Shown here in pieces: positions 9,120 through 18,143 of a DNA stretch of 34,542 bases. Below the pieces are notes generated by a model that saw only the letters and a program-made list of their open reading frames with translations, was not told the DNA's origin and made no database searches. Position numbers and translations under genes: made by a program. How positions within the stretch are numbered: the first letter of the stretch is position 1; each line of letters begins with the position of its first letter. Origin of the DNA: DRYS01 sp964491605 (GTDB taxonomy: Archaea; Thermoproteota; CALKCG01; B24; DRYS01); the NCBI GenBank assembly GCA_964491605.1, contig CAZBGY010000017.1, positions 1 to 34,542 on the forward strand, read 5' to 3'.

Positions 9120-10211
9120 ATGCTCCTAGACTACATGGAGATACCTAGATATGTGGTTATGGGCCCTAAAGCTTTAGAGCATACTCCAAGTGTATGCTCT
9201 AAGCTAGGATTCAAAGGCTTAGGATACATAGTATCAGGCGCGACATTCACCCGTAAGATCGCAGAGGAGGTAGCAAACCTGTTGGAGGGAGGAGGGTTTA
9301 AGACAGCTTCAGCTATAGTATCAGGTAATCCCCGTTCTAATGGATTCGTAGAGGAGGTTAAGGGTATATATAAGGATGCTAGAAGGATCTATGCAAATTT
9401 CATAGTCGGTGTAGGCGGAGGAACTGTGCTAGATACAGCTAAGCTTATATCGTCATGGCTTAACGTTCCATTCATAAGCATACCTACCTCGACAGCTCAT
9501 GATGGTATAGCTTCACCAGCTATAAGCTTCCTACTACGCTATAAGCTATACACGTATACTAGGGAGGAGGTTAAGGTATCGGCACCGATAGCTATAATAG
9601 CAGATATAGATGTGATAAAGGATGAACCCTACTATATGGTTGTAGCAGGCTTAGGTGACTTGATAGCGAAGTACACTGCCGTAAAGGATTGGAAGCTAGC
9701 TGTCAAGGAGAGAGGGGAGGAGTATAGCGAGTATGCTGCATCTATGAGCCTTATGAGCGCGAACCTCTCATCCAAGCATATATCATCTATAAGGGATAAG
9801 ACGGTATATGGTATACGCGTACTCGTTAAAGCTTTGATAGGTAGCGGTGTAGCTATGAGCATAGCAGGTAGTAGTAGACCTGCGAGCGGTTCTGAGCATC
9901 TATTCAGCCATGCTCTAGATCTACTCTCACTTAAGTATGGTTTTGAACCTAGAAGCCACGGTGTCCAATGCGGTGTAGGATCCATCATAGCTATGTACCT
10001 CCATGGAGGGGATTGGATGAGGATAAGAAGTCTACTCCTAACGGTGAAAGCTCCCGTCGATTCTAAAACCCTAGGAATAGATAGAGAGTATCTTATAGAA
10101 GCACTCATCGAAGCTTCTAAGATAAGACCTGAGCGTTTCACGATACTATCTAAGGTTAAACCCGATAGAAAGAAGGCTGAGGATATACTTACGAACGTAT
10201 ATATAATATAA
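9120..10211 (+). CDS. egsA: sn-Glycerol-1-phosphate dehydrogenase
   Basis: The enzyme reduces dihydroxyacetone phosphate to sn-glycerol 1-phosphate with NAD(P)H, setting the stereochemistry of archaeal membrane lipids. The 363-aa protein is an iron-type alcohol dehydrogenase-fold member. GVGGGTVLDTAK is the nucleotide-binding loop (about residues 100-112), and PTSTAHDG follows. Likely metal ligands are D180 (GLGD), H260 (SEHLFSH) and H280 (RSHG), with spacing like that of known family members. The C terminus is helical. It stands alone between the psmB operon and proS and appears to be transcribed from its own leaderless promoter. Confidence 0.93.
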   Translation: MLLDYMEIPRYVVMGPKALEHTPSVCSKLGFKGLGYIVSGATFTRKIAEEVANLLEGGGFKTASAIVSGNPRSNGFVEEVKGIYKDARRIYANFIVGVGGGTVLDTAKLISSWLNVPFISIPTSTAHDGIASPAISFLLRYKLYTYTREEVKVSAPIAIIADIDVIKDEPYYMVVAGLGDLIAKYTAVKDWKLAVKERGEEYSEYAASMSLMSANLSSKHISSIRDKTVYGIRVLVKALIGSGVAMSIAGSSRPASGSEHLFSHALDLLSLKYGFEPRSHGVQCGVGSIIAMYLHGGDWMRIRSLLLTVKAPVDSKTLGIDREYLIEALIEASKIRPERFTILSKVKPDRKKAEDILTNVYII

Positions 10212-10309
10212 TTCGGTTAATTCTGTCTCTATACATGTATCGGAAGCATTTATGAGGGGGATTTATCTTAAACTTTTCTCTTCGAATAGAGTGGCTAGGA
10301 GGATCAAGG

Positions 10310-11761
10310 TTGAAGCTTGATAAAAAGTCGGACTTCTCAAATTGGTATAACACAGTTATAAGAGAAGCTGAGATAGTGGATGATAGGTATAACGTCAAGG
10401 GTTTCGTGGTCCATAGGCCGTGGGGTATGCGTATACTGAAGTCTATATATAAGATGTATGAGGAGGCTCTAGAGAAGCGAGGGCATGAACCGGTACTATT
10501 CCCTACCGTTATACCAGAGGAGAATCTACGTAGAGAAGAGGAACATGTAGAGTATTTTAAAGCAGAGGTTTTCTGGGTTACACATGGAGCTGATAAACGT
10601 CTCCCGAGAAAGCTAGCTCTCAGACCTACGTCAGAAACAGCATTTTACTACATGTACTCTTACTGGATTAGAAGTTATAGAGATCTACCATTCAAGGCAT
10701 ATCAGTCATGCTCAGTATTCAGGTATGAGACGAAAGCTACTAAACCCCTACTGAGGGGGAGGGAGTTTCTCTGGATAGAAGCTCATGACGTATTCCCTAC
10801 ACCTGAGGATGCTTACAGACAAGTTAGGGAAGATATGGAGATAGCTAAAGAGGTTATCTACGGTAAGCTAGGTATACCGTTCATGTTCTTTCAGAGACCT
10901 CAGTGGGATAAATTCAGAGGAGCTGAATATACGTTCGCGGCAGACTGCTTTATGCCTGACGGTAGGTTTAACCAGATAGCTTCTACACACTATCTAGGTC
11001 AAAGATTCGCTAAAGCTTTCGAGATAAAATTCCTAGATAAAGATGGCGTGTGGAAATACCCGTACCAGACATGCTATGGCCCAGGTATTTGGAGGATACT
11101 AGCGGCTCTTATATCTATACATGGAGATGACCATGGCTTAATCATACCGTTCGATATAGCTCCCATACAAGTAGTGATAGTACCTATACCATCTAAGGAT
11201 GTAAACTATGATGAACTAATAAACTACTGTAAGATTGTGGAGGATACGCTTAGAGATAGAGGATTTAAGGTTAAATTGGATAGCAATCCAGACGTTACAC
11301 CTGGAGCTAAATTCTACTTCTGGGAGTTTAGAGGAGTACCATTGAGAGCTGAGGTAGGTTTAACCGAAATGAAGACAAGAAGCGTAACGCTTTGTAGGAG
11401 GGATACGTTTGAGAGGATTAGAGTGGAGCTTGAACGTCTACCAGATACCGTAGAGGATCTATCTCGTAAAATCCTAGAGAACCTTAGATCTAGAGCTGAG
11501 AAAGAGCTTGAATCTAGAATAGTAGAAGCTTCGAGTATGGAGGAAATCGGTGAAGCTGTATCTAAAGGATTGATTGTTAAAGCGCCGTTCTGCTCGATAG
11601 ATTATGATGGTGAGGCATGCGGGGAGAAGTTGAAGGAGATGTATTCAGCCGAAGTTAGAGGCGTAAGGATCGATATAAAAGAGGAGCTTCCATATGATGC
11701 TAAATGTATAGTTTGCGGTAAACCTGCAAAACACTATGTCTATATAGGTAAATCCTATTAG
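10310..11761 (+). CDS. proS: Prolyl-tRNA synthetase, archaeal/eukaryotic type
   Basis: This class II synthetase charges tRNA-Pro. At 483 aa and lacking the bacterial editing insertion, it is the short archaeal form. Visible parts are class II motif 2 (FRYETKATKPLLRGREFLW, about residues 138-157), motif 3 (GPGIWRILAALI), the HGDDHGL loop, the anticodon-binding domain from about residue 285, and a C-terminal zinc domain with CSIDYDGEAC and CIVCGKPA cysteine pairs ending in a conserved-type Tyr. The TTG start is well supported by AGGAGG ending 7-9 nt upstream. The window also encodes one tRNA-Pro (32844-32918). Confidence 0.96.
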   Translation: MKLDKKSDFSNWYNTVIREAEIVDDRYNVKGFVVHRPWGMRILKSIYKMYEEALEKRGHEPVLFPTVIPEENLRREEEHVEYFKAEVFWVTHGADKRLPRKLALRPTSETAFYYMYSYWIRSYRDLPFKAYQSCSVFRYETKATKPLLRGREFLWIEAHDVFPTPEDAYRQVREDMEIAKEVIYGKLGIPFMFFQRPQWDKFRGAEYTFAADCFMPDGRFNQIASTHYLGQRFAKAFEIKFLDKDGVWKYPYQTCYGPGIWRILAALISIHGDDHGLIIPFDIAPIQVVIVPIPSKDVNYDELINYCKIVEDTLRDRGFKVKLDSNPDVTPGAKFYFWEFRGVPLRAEVGLTEMKTRSVTLCRRDTFERIRVELERLPDTVEDLSRKILENLRSRAEKELESRIVEASSMEEIGEAVSKGLIVKAPFCSIDYDGEACGEKLKEMYSAEVRGVRIDIKEELPYDAKCIVCGKPAKHYVYIGKSY

Positions 11762-11769
11762 AAGGATCT

Positions 11770-12672
11770 TCATAGATTAATCCTGCGAGTTTTATCTACG
11801 AGAAGCGAAGCTCTTTCACAGACCTCGCCTAACTCTCCAAACCTTGACGGACCGTAACCTTCTACTATAAACGAAGCAGAGGCTAAACCTAAGGCTGTAG
11901 ACCATGTTAAATCCTCTCCTTTAACGTATCCGTAGATTAAACCTGCTACGAAGCAATCACCCCCACCGGTCGGATCCACCACTCTACTCCTATACGCCGG
12001 TATATGGAATGCATCCGAGCCTGAAGCTACGTACACACCTCTGCCACCAGCAGTTATAGCCACTATTTCCGAGATGCCACTAAGCTTAGCTAACATCCTA
12101 CCGATACTACTAGAACCCGCTACGACTTCAGCCTCTCTCAAAGAGAGTTTAATTAGCTTAAGCCCCTTAATATGGGATGCATCATAGTTCTTTGTTAGCA
12201 TCACATACCCATTTCTTGCGAATCTTCTAAGCAAACCCTGGATATCTAGGGAAGTAGGTATCCCAGATTTCAGCACTCTGGTGATAACCGTTTGATCAAG
12301 CTCGCATGCTACCGGTCCGAGATGAATCATATCGGAATCCTTAAACTCATCTAGATCGAGCAATGTAATCGGGGAGCATCTACTCCTAAGCCACATCCTC
12401 CTACCCTTAGCCGTATACTTTATCAAGTAGCTTGTAGTAGGTTCATACGTATCCATATGGAGATGCCTTAGGTTAATACCTGAACCTTCTAGAAATCTCT
12501 TGAAATCTTCTGGGAAATCTGAACCCACCTTGGAGATTACCCTTACGCTGAAACCCAACTTCGAAGCTGCGATCGATGCATACGTAACAGTACCGCCGGG
12601 TGTAGGCTTAACAGGTATACCATCTACAACTATGTAATCTATCACAGCATGCCCTACAACGGTTAACTTCAC
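11770..12672 (-). CDS. PfkB-family carbohydrate/nucleoside kinase
   Basis: The 300-aa ribokinase-fold kinase has the N-terminal substrate motif GGTVTYASIAASKLG (about residues 26-40) and the C-terminal signature DPTGGGDCFVAGLIYG, in which the catalytic Asp of GGGD is present. AITAGGRGVY is the usual segment before it. The phosphoryl acceptor cannot be deduced; sugars, nucleosides and cofactors are all possible. The start is GTG. On the minus strand a TTTAAATA box (about 12695-12702) sits about 27 bp upstream, indicating a leaderless transcript. It converges on proS, 8 bp between stops. Confidence 0.88.
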   Translation of the reverse strand: MKLTVVGHAVIDYIVVDGIPVKPTPGGTVTYASIAASKLGFSVRVISKVGSDFPEDFKRFLEGSGINLRHLHMDTYEPTTSYLIKYTAKGRRMWLRSRCSPITLLDLDEFKDSDMIHLGPVACELDQTVITRVLKSGIPTSLDIQGLLRRFARNGYVMLTKNYDASHIKGLKLIKLSLREAEVVAGSSSIGRMLAKLSGISEIVAITAGGRGVYVASGSDAFHIPAYRSRVVDPTGGGDCFVAGLIYGYVKGEDLTWSTALGLASASFIVEGYGPSRFGELGEVCERASLLVDKTRRINL

Positions 12673-13666
12673 ATTAAATCGATATAGGATCCCACATATT
12701 TAAATCTAATTAAATATTATATGCCGGATATATAGCATCGCATCCTTCACCTAATCTAAGACCAACTAACTTAGATACACTCAGCTAGATCCAAGATGAT
12801 ACGAGAAGGAAGCTTCAATTTCTATACCCCCTATCTAAGACTATGAGAGCCCCTTAGTAGGGTTTTTGGAGAAGCTATTGATGGGATCTTAATCTAGCTA
12901 TAATCTAAGAAAAACATGGAAACCGAATAAGTTCTACTCAGTGTCTTTAACACTATCTATACCCATTCCTAGGGTGAGCATGAAATATGAGAGATGAAGG
13001 AAGTTTATCTTCTGTGTTCAAGTAAGCGTATGAATAGCTACATCAAGTGTCATAAGGGAGAACCGCGTAGATAAGCAGCATATAGGACTACTTTATCAAT
13101 GTTAACTGTTAGATTACAGTTCTAGAAGGCCTATCCACCAGCTAAAAGTAGAGGCATAGAATCCTTCTGAAGTCTACATAATTGCTTCAAGTATTTCGAT
13201 AAAAACCCTCAGACCAGTATACATATAAAGGTAAGGAATCATTCAAAAGAATGATGAGAATCATTCTATTCTAGCGTTAGCTTTCACTACTTCTCGATTT
13301 CATCGAAAACTTTCAGAAGAATTTGGAGAACTTCTTCATCTTAAGTAAAAACCGACTACATACAATCCTTAAGGATATTCGAATTTCTCTTCTCATGCGA
13401 TGGGTAACTAGAATCGATAAACTTTACGTAGGATGGAAGACAGTTTCTCAGCTATAGATTCAACCTAGAAGAGATCTCAGCTAGGAGGATGATGAAGCAG
13501 TCTCATCGGGCTGCAGATTCTGAGATTCCAGAAGACTTGATATGGATTATTAGGGGAGTCGTGAAAAAGGAGATGGTGGAGTAAGCAGAGTTTTTCTGCG
13601 GAGGCTAAATGGATATGAAACATTTTTCTTTAGGGATGATCGATATGTCGTATCGGTGGTAAGAGC
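12673..13666. other. Gene-poor stretch of about 1 kb with hairpins and possible gene debris
   Basis: No intact gene could be supported on either strand. It contains the kinase promoter (near 12700), a three-arm hairpin element at 13236-13266, three copies of CTCAGCTA (about 12780, 13447 and 13475), and on the minus strand between 13560 and about 13140 short coding-like frames interrupted by stops and frame changes. It ends in the upstream region of the eS26 gene, with GGTGGT about 7 nt before its ATG. Sequence for SRP RNA or RNase P RNA was not recognised, and those would be expected to be GC-rich. Confidence 0.5.
13236..13266. repeat. Three-arm alternating hairpin (ATCATTC / GAATGAT / ATCATTC)
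   Basis: ATCATTC at 13238-13244 can pair perfectly with GAATGAT at 13249-13255 across AAAA. The same GAATGAT can instead pair with a second ATCATTC at 13260-13266 across GAGA. The outer copies extend to a 9-nt direct repeat, GAATCATTC (13236-13244 and 13258-13266). The two stems are mutually exclusive. A TATA-like CATATAAAG lies about 20-30 bp upstream (13220-13229), so a transcript starting here is conceivable but unproven. Confidence 0.5.
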
Positions 13667-13960
13667 ATGCCTAAGAAGAGGAAGTCGAGGGGGAGGAGGA
13701 AGGGAAGTAAGGGTAAGGTTCCTAGGGTTCAATGCTCTATGTGCGGACAGCTTATACCTAGGGATAAAGCTAAGAAGGTTACTGTTGCGAAGTATTTAGT
13801 TCCTAAAGATTTAGCGAAGGAGTTGAAGGATCAAGGAGCTTATGTAGGTATGCAGAAGGTTGTGAAGTATTATTGCATAAACTGCGCGATATACCATGGT
13901 GTGGTTAAGATTAGAGCTGAGGATGAGCGTAAGCTACCCGCACCTATAACTAAGAAGTAG
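13667..13960 (+). CDS. rps26e: 30S ribosomal protein eS26
   Basis: This 97-aa small-subunit protein is shared by eukaryotes and TACK/Asgard archaea. A very basic N terminus (KKRKSRGRRKGSKGK) leads into a zinc ribbon with C23-C26 (CSMC) and C70-C73 (CINC). CAIYHGVVKIR is the family's typical C-terminal segment. GGTGGT precedes the ATG with about 7-nt spacing. The PadR regulator follows 25 bp downstream in the same direction. It is a useful taxonomic marker because most Euryarchaeota lack it. Confidence 0.95.
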   Translation: MPKKRKSRGRRKGSKGKVPRVQCSMCGQLIPRDKAKKVTVAKYLVPKDLAKELKDQGAYVGMQKVVKYYCINCAIYHGVVKIRAEDERKLPAPITKK

Positions 13961-13985
13961 AAGTTGTTCGGAGGAGTAGTATCCG

Positions 13986-14324
13986 ATGGCTATAGTTAGA
14001 TTGAGGAAGAAGCTTACGAACGAGAATTTATGGATCTATATACTTACATTGCTTATGGAGAGGCCTATGTATGCCTACGAGATCCATAAGCATCTCAAGG
14101 AGAGGTTCGCGATATCTATACCGACGGTAACAGTCTATATAGTACTATATAAGATGAGTAGGGAGGGGCTTGTAAGTAAATCTGATAGGGTATCGGTGAG
14201 CGGTAGACCTGAGCGTACCTACTATAAGATTACGGAGAAGGGGTTGCAGACTCTTAGCGAAGGATTACGATTTATAAAAAAGATGGTGGAAACCTTAGAG
14301 AAGGAGGCTAATCTATCTCTTTAA
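13986..14324 (+). CDS. PadR-family transcriptional regulator
   Basis: The 112-aa protein has the PadR winged-helix pattern. It begins LWIYILTLLMERPMYAYEIHKHL (about residues 15-37), followed by a recognition helix (SIPTVTVYIVLYKMSREGL) and the wing with SGRPERTYYKITEKG. A C-terminal helix of about 25 residues probably dimerises. GGAGGAG lies 9-10 nt upstream of the ATG. It follows eS26 closely and may be cotranscribed with it. Its end overlaps the convergent moaB gene by 12 bp. The ligand and target are unknown. Confidence 0.88.
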   Translation: MAIVRLRKKLTNENLWIYILTLLMERPMYAYEIHKHLKERFAISIPTVTVYIVLYKMSREGLVSKSDRVSVSGRPERTYYKITEKGLQTLSEGLRFIKKMVETLEKEANLSL

Positions 14325-14843
14325 ATGTAGGATTAGATGCCTAGCTTCAGGTATTATCAGTTTCTCTAAAGCTAAAGCTACTGCGTGAGGTGATCCTGGA
14401 AGAGCGAATACGATCATACCTTCAGCTATGCATGCGAAAGCTCTTGAAAGCATAGCTCCTGAACCTATCTCTTCGAAGCTTATCTTTCTGAATAGTTCAC
14501 CGAAGCCAGGTATCTCCCTATCCATCAAAGGTTTCAAAGCTTCAACCGTAACATCCGTAGGTGAAACACCTGTTCCACCTATCAACACTAATATGTCAAC
14601 CCCACGCTTAGCAGCTTCAACTATGCTATACCTTATATCGAATATATCATCTGATACGAGCTTCCTATAGCGTACTTGGAAACCACTCCTAGTTACGATA
14701 CTTACGGATAGATCGCCAGATTCATCCACGACTACATCACCTCTCCTTAAAGCTTCCGACCTACTAGAACTGCACGTTACGATACCGAATCTGACGTCAC
14801 CGAAAGCTCTACTCTTATGCTCACTATAACTTAGACTCACCAC
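14313..14843 (-). CDS. moaB: MoaB/MogA-type molybdopterin adenylyltransferase
   Basis: Proteins of this fold adenylylate molybdopterin before metal insertion in molybdenum/tungsten cofactor synthesis. The 176-aa protein has the signature IGGTGVSPTDVTVEAL (about residues 88-103), the later GSGAMLSRA and a FALPGSPHAV loop, all of the MoCF-binding fold. The start is GTG and overlaps the end of moaC by 20 bp, with AAGGTGA just upstream, so the pair is translated as a unit. The 3' end overlaps the opposing PadR gene. No molybdo- or tungstoenzyme is in the window. Confidence 0.9.
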   Translation of the reverse strand: MVSLSYSEHKSRAFGDVRFGIVTCSSSRSEALRRGDVVVDESGDLSVSIVTRSGFQVRYRKLVSDDIFDIRYSIVEAAKRGVDILVLIGGTGVSPTDVTVEALKPLMDREIPGFGELFRKISFEEIGSGAMLSRAFACIAEGMIVFALPGSPHAVALALEKLIIPEARHLILHLKR

Positions 14844-15273
14844 CCTTCACCTTACTCACAACTCTGATACCATAGATGAGGGTTTCAGGATATACTCCAT
14901 GTTCATCCTTCTCCAGCGGTTTAACCATATCGAAGATATTTATCAAAGCAGCAGCAACACCTATCAAAGCTTCAAGTTCAACCCCAGTTTTAGATTCAGA
15001 CTTAACGGTTACGGATACTTTTATAGACGAGCTGGAAGGCTCTATATCCACGTCTACACCTGTTATAGGGATAGGGTGGGATAGCATGATAAGCCTAGGC
15101 GTCATCTTAACAGCGTTTATAGCTGCTATCCTAGCTACGGTTAAAACATCACCTTTAGGAACCTTGCCCTCTTCTATAGCTTTAATCGTAGATGATCTAA
15201 GTTTTATGAAGCCCTCAGCTCTAGCTTCCCTATAAACCTCAGGTTTACCTGTTATATCCACCATCGAAGCCAT
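14824..15273 (-). CDS. moaC: Cyclic pyranopterin monophosphate synthase accessory protein MoaC
   Basis: This enzyme works with MoaA in the first steps of molybdenum cofactor synthesis. The 149-aa length is usual. Family motifs are MVDITGKPEVYREARAEG at the N terminus, LSHPIPITGVDV, KSKTGVE-like ESKTGVELEALIGV, and the catalytic loop DMVKPLEKDEHGVYPET. A TATA-like GGTTAAATTT (about 15299-15308) lies 28 bp upstream of the ATG, suggesting a leaderless moaC-moaB message. MoaA itself is not in the window. Confidence 0.95.
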   Translation of the reverse strand: MASMVDITGKPEVYREARAEGFIKLRSSTIKAIEEGKVPKGDVLTVARIAAINAVKMTPRLIMLSHPIPITGVDVDIEPSSSSIKVSVTVKSESKTGVELEALIGVAAALINIFDMVKPLEKDEHGVYPETLIYGIRVVSKVKGGESKL

Positions 15274-15455
15274 ATCGTAGGTTAGATCAATCGAACGGAA
15301 ATTTAACCTTATCCCCCGCTAAAACTCTACAAACTTATATCTAAATGAGATGATTTGTTTGGATATCGAAAAATAATTAAAGAATATGATCGGCTACATC
15401 GTCTACGCCTATACTTTCTCGAAGAGATTGAATCGAGGATACGGGGAGTTATTGT

Positions 15456-16307
15456 CTATCTAGAGTATACCGCTATGGATGCATATCCGACTACCGCTGA
15501 ACGGTCACCGGTAATATCACCTGAAGTCGCATAACCTAGTAGTTCAGCTCTCGATGCACCTAGCTTTTTACACGCTACTATCATGGTCGCTACAGGTCCT
15601 GAACCGCACATGGATATATCGTTCTCCTCAACCCTCTTAAGGAGAAGCTCCGCGTCTAGTTTTAGTATAGCTTCCACCGCTAATCTATCCTTTTCCACGG
15701 CGATCTTATGAGGCTCATAATGCGTGAAATCAGTGCTAGCTAATATGAGGGCGTTGCGTCCAGTTACGCTAGAAGCTATGGATTCACCTAGCTCCTTAGC
15801 TGTATCGTAATCTCTAAGCATCATGCATATGGGAACTATCTTGAAGCTCGATCCATATAGGTATTGGAGGAATGGAAGCTGTATCTCTAGAGAATGCTCG
15901 AATCTATGAGCATAATCATCTATATCAGCTATACCCGAAGCTTCTACTATCGCTTTAGCTAATGCTGTATCTATCTCTACGAAGCCTAGAGGCGTCTCCC
16001 ATAAGCCTTCAACCATCACGCTTACAGCGGATCCTAGACCAGTGTGGTTTGGACCTATCATTATCACGGATTCGGGTATACCATCCTCAGCTAGCTTACC
16101 ATATCCTATAGAAGCTATAGGTCCAGAGTACATGTAACCTGCATGCGGTGATACAAGTCCGATTATAAGCCTTGAACCATCCCTAGCTACCTCAGGTATC
16201 CTTCCATAGCCTAACCTATGGGTGAAACACCGTTCTATCTCCCTTCTAAGGGATTCAGCAGTACCAGGATACCATGATCCAGCTACATAGGGTCTTCTAA
16301 CCTTCAA
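15456..16307 (-). CDS. Memo-family protein (AmmeMemoRadiSam system protein B)
   Basis: The 283-aa Memo-like protein has an extradiol-dioxygenase-related fold. It starts RRPYVAGSWYPG and has LVSPHAGYMYSGP (about residues 52-64), IMIGPNHTG, the HRFEHSLEIQLPFLQYL segment and ASTDFTHYEP, all signatures of the family. Its histidines (PHAG, PNHTG, EHSLE) correspond to the putative metal site. The biochemical role in archaea is not established. The family is named for its genomic association with AMMECR1 and a radical SAM protein. A radical SAM protein of that type lies at 19443-20594. The start is TTG with no clear Shine-Dalgarno. Confidence 0.9.
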   Translation of the reverse strand: MKVRRPYVAGSWYPGTAESLRREIERCFTHRLGYGRIPEVARDGSRLIIGLVSPHAGYMYSGPIASIGYGKLAEDGIPESVIMIGPNHTGLGSAVSVMVEGLWETPLGFVEIDTALAKAIVEASGIADIDDYAHRFEHSLEIQLPFLQYLYGSSFKIVPICMMLRDYDTAKELGESIASSVTGRNALILASTDFTHYEPHKIAVEKDRLAVEAILKLDAELLLKRVEENDISMCGSGPVATMIVACKKLGASRAELLGYATSGDITGDRSAVVGYASIAVYSR

Positions 16308-16408
16308 CTCGATACTATCTTAAGTTAGATATTTCTAATTAAGATTTTATCTTAGCTATGCTCAACTAAAGCTGGGTTAGCGTATCTCCACATCGAATCC
16401 TATATTGG

Positions 16409-18112
16409 ATGAGCCATCTAGGTAAATCTTTAAAGCATTCTATTAGAACCTACATGTTGATCTTGACAGAATCTACACCGAAAACCTGTAAGTACATATT
16501 CGTAACTGGAGGTGTGTTATCTAGCGTAGGTAAGGGTGTAGTCACAGCTTCGATAGGAAAGATGCTTCAAGCTAGAGGGTACAGCGTTACGGTTATAAAG
16601 ATAGATCCCTATCTCAACGTCGATTGTGGAACGATGAATCCATACCAGCATGGGGAGATATTCGTTACAGAGGATGGAGGCGAGATAGATCTAGATATGG
16701 GTCACTACGAGAGGTTTCTCGATATAAACCTATCGAAGGATCAGAATATAACTACAGGGCAGATCTACCTCACCGTCATCGAGAGGGAGAGGAGGGGGGA
16801 GTATCTCGGTAAATGCGTCCAGATAGTTCCTCATGTAACAGATGAGATTAAACGTAGAATATACGCTGTATCCGAGAGATCGTCTGTAGATGCTCTTCTA
16901 GTCGAAGTAGGGGGGACTGTAGGCGATATAGAGGGGTTACCCTATCTAGAAGCTATAAGGCAGATAAGGTTGGAAAAGGGCTACGATAATACGCTCTTCG
17001 TACACGTAGCTTTAGTCCCTATACTCGATATCACAGGTGAGGAGAAGACTAAACCTCTACAGCATAGCGTTAACGAGCTTAGAAGGATAGGTATACAGCC
17101 TGATATAATAGTCGCTAGATGCTCTAGAATGATAGGAGAGGAAGCTAGGACTAAGATAGCTTTATTCGGTACGATACCTAAGGAGGCTGTTTTCTGCTCC
17201 TATAATCTACCGGTAGTATATCAGGCACCCATCATACTGGATGAGCAGGGTATGGGGGATTACATATCTGCGAGACTTAAACTCGAATCTAGAAAACCTG
17301 ATTGGAACGAATGGAAGCGTATAGTAGATTCCATGCTGAATGCTAAGTATAAAGTTAAGATAGCTCTATGCGGCAAGTATACGAGCTTAGCAGATTCCTA
17401 TGTAAGTATACTCGAAGCTTTAAAGCATGCAGGCGGAGCGCTATCGACGAAGGTTGAGGTCGATCTAATAGAAGCTGAAATATTCGAGGAGCCTGAGAAG
17501 TTGCACGTACTAGATCTATATGACGGTGTTATAGTACCTCCAGGATTCGGGCGTAGAGGTACAGAAGGTAAGATAGCTGTAGCTAACTACGCTAGAGAGA
17601 GGGATATACCCTTCCTAGGATTATGTTTCGGATTCCAGATGGCTATAGTAGCATTCGCTAGATACGTATGCGGGTTGGATAGAGCTAATAGTACTGAAAA
17701 TGATCCAGATACACCGCATCCAGTACTAGATCTAATGCCTGAACAGAGAGGTATAGAGCAAATGGGTGGATCTATGAGGCTCGGTGCCTACCCTGTGAAG
17801 CTTAAACCCGGTACGCTACTGCATAGCTTATATTCGCAGGATATAGTGTACGAGAGGCATCGTCATCGATGGGAGGTTAACCCGGAGTATTGGAGTATAC
17901 TTGAATCTCACGGTATAGTATTCTCGGGGGTTAGCCTAGATGGGAGGAGGATAGAAGCATTCGAGATACCTAGCTTAAGATTCTATGTAGGTACGCAATA
18001 CCATCCTGAGTTCAAGAGTAGACCAGGTAAACCGTCACCCGTATTTTACGGATTCATCAGATCCTGCCTAAATAGAGCTATGGAAGCTGAAGTAGAGGCC
18101 GTAAAGCTTTAA
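16409..18112 (+). CDS. pyrG: CTP synthase
   Basis: The enzyme converts UTP to CTP using glutamine and ATP. The synthase domain (about 27-295) has YIFVTGGVLSSVGKG, KIDPYLNVDCGTMNP and the GEIFVTEDGGEIDLD loop. The class I glutaminase domain (about 315-560) has the nucleophile C406 in GLCFGFQ and H532/E534 in QYHPEF. The oxyanion segment reads VPPGFG instead of the usual VPGGFG. The frame opens at ATG 16409, about 25 residues longer than typical. An ATG at 16454 gives 552 aa and has TCTTTAAAG about 23 bp upstream, so it may be the real start. It is divergent from the Memo gene. Confidence 0.96.
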   Translation: MSHLGKSLKHSIRTYMLILTESTPKTCKYIFVTGGVLSSVGKGVVTASIGKMLQARGYSVTVIKIDPYLNVDCGTMNPYQHGEIFVTEDGGEIDLDMGHYERFLDINLSKDQNITTGQIYLTVIERERRGEYLGKCVQIVPHVTDEIKRRIYAVSERSSVDALLVEVGGTVGDIEGLPYLEAIRQIRLEKGYDNTLFVHVALVPILDITGEEKTKPLQHSVNELRRIGIQPDIIVARCSRMIGEEARTKIALFGTIPKEAVFCSYNLPVVYQAPIILDEQGMGDYISARLKLESRKPDWNEWKRIVDSMLNAKYKVKIALCGKYTSLADSYVSILEALKHAGGALSTKVEVDLIEAEIFEEPEKLHVLDLYDGVIVPPGFGRRGTEGKIAVANYARERDIPFLGLCFGFQMAIVAFARYVCGLDRANSTENDPDTPHPVLDLMPEQRGIEQMGGSMRLGAYPVKLKPGTLLHSLYSQDIVYERHRHRWEVNPEYWSILESHGIVFSGVSLDGRRIEAFEIPSLRFYVGTQYHPEFKSRPGKPSPVFYGFIRSCLNRAMEAEVEAVKL

Positions 18113-18143
18113 GAGTTCGCAGCTAACCTCTCTCGATATAGTC

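Noticed and set aside
13488..13523. Box C/D guide RNA (GATGATGA followed by CTGA)
   Set aside because: The spacing is 24 nt with no D'/C' pair between, and no second match supports it.
13550..13732. 60-codon minus-strand frame over the eS26 start
   Set aside because: It is the shadow of the basic, purine-rich eS26 N terminus and has no protein-like features.
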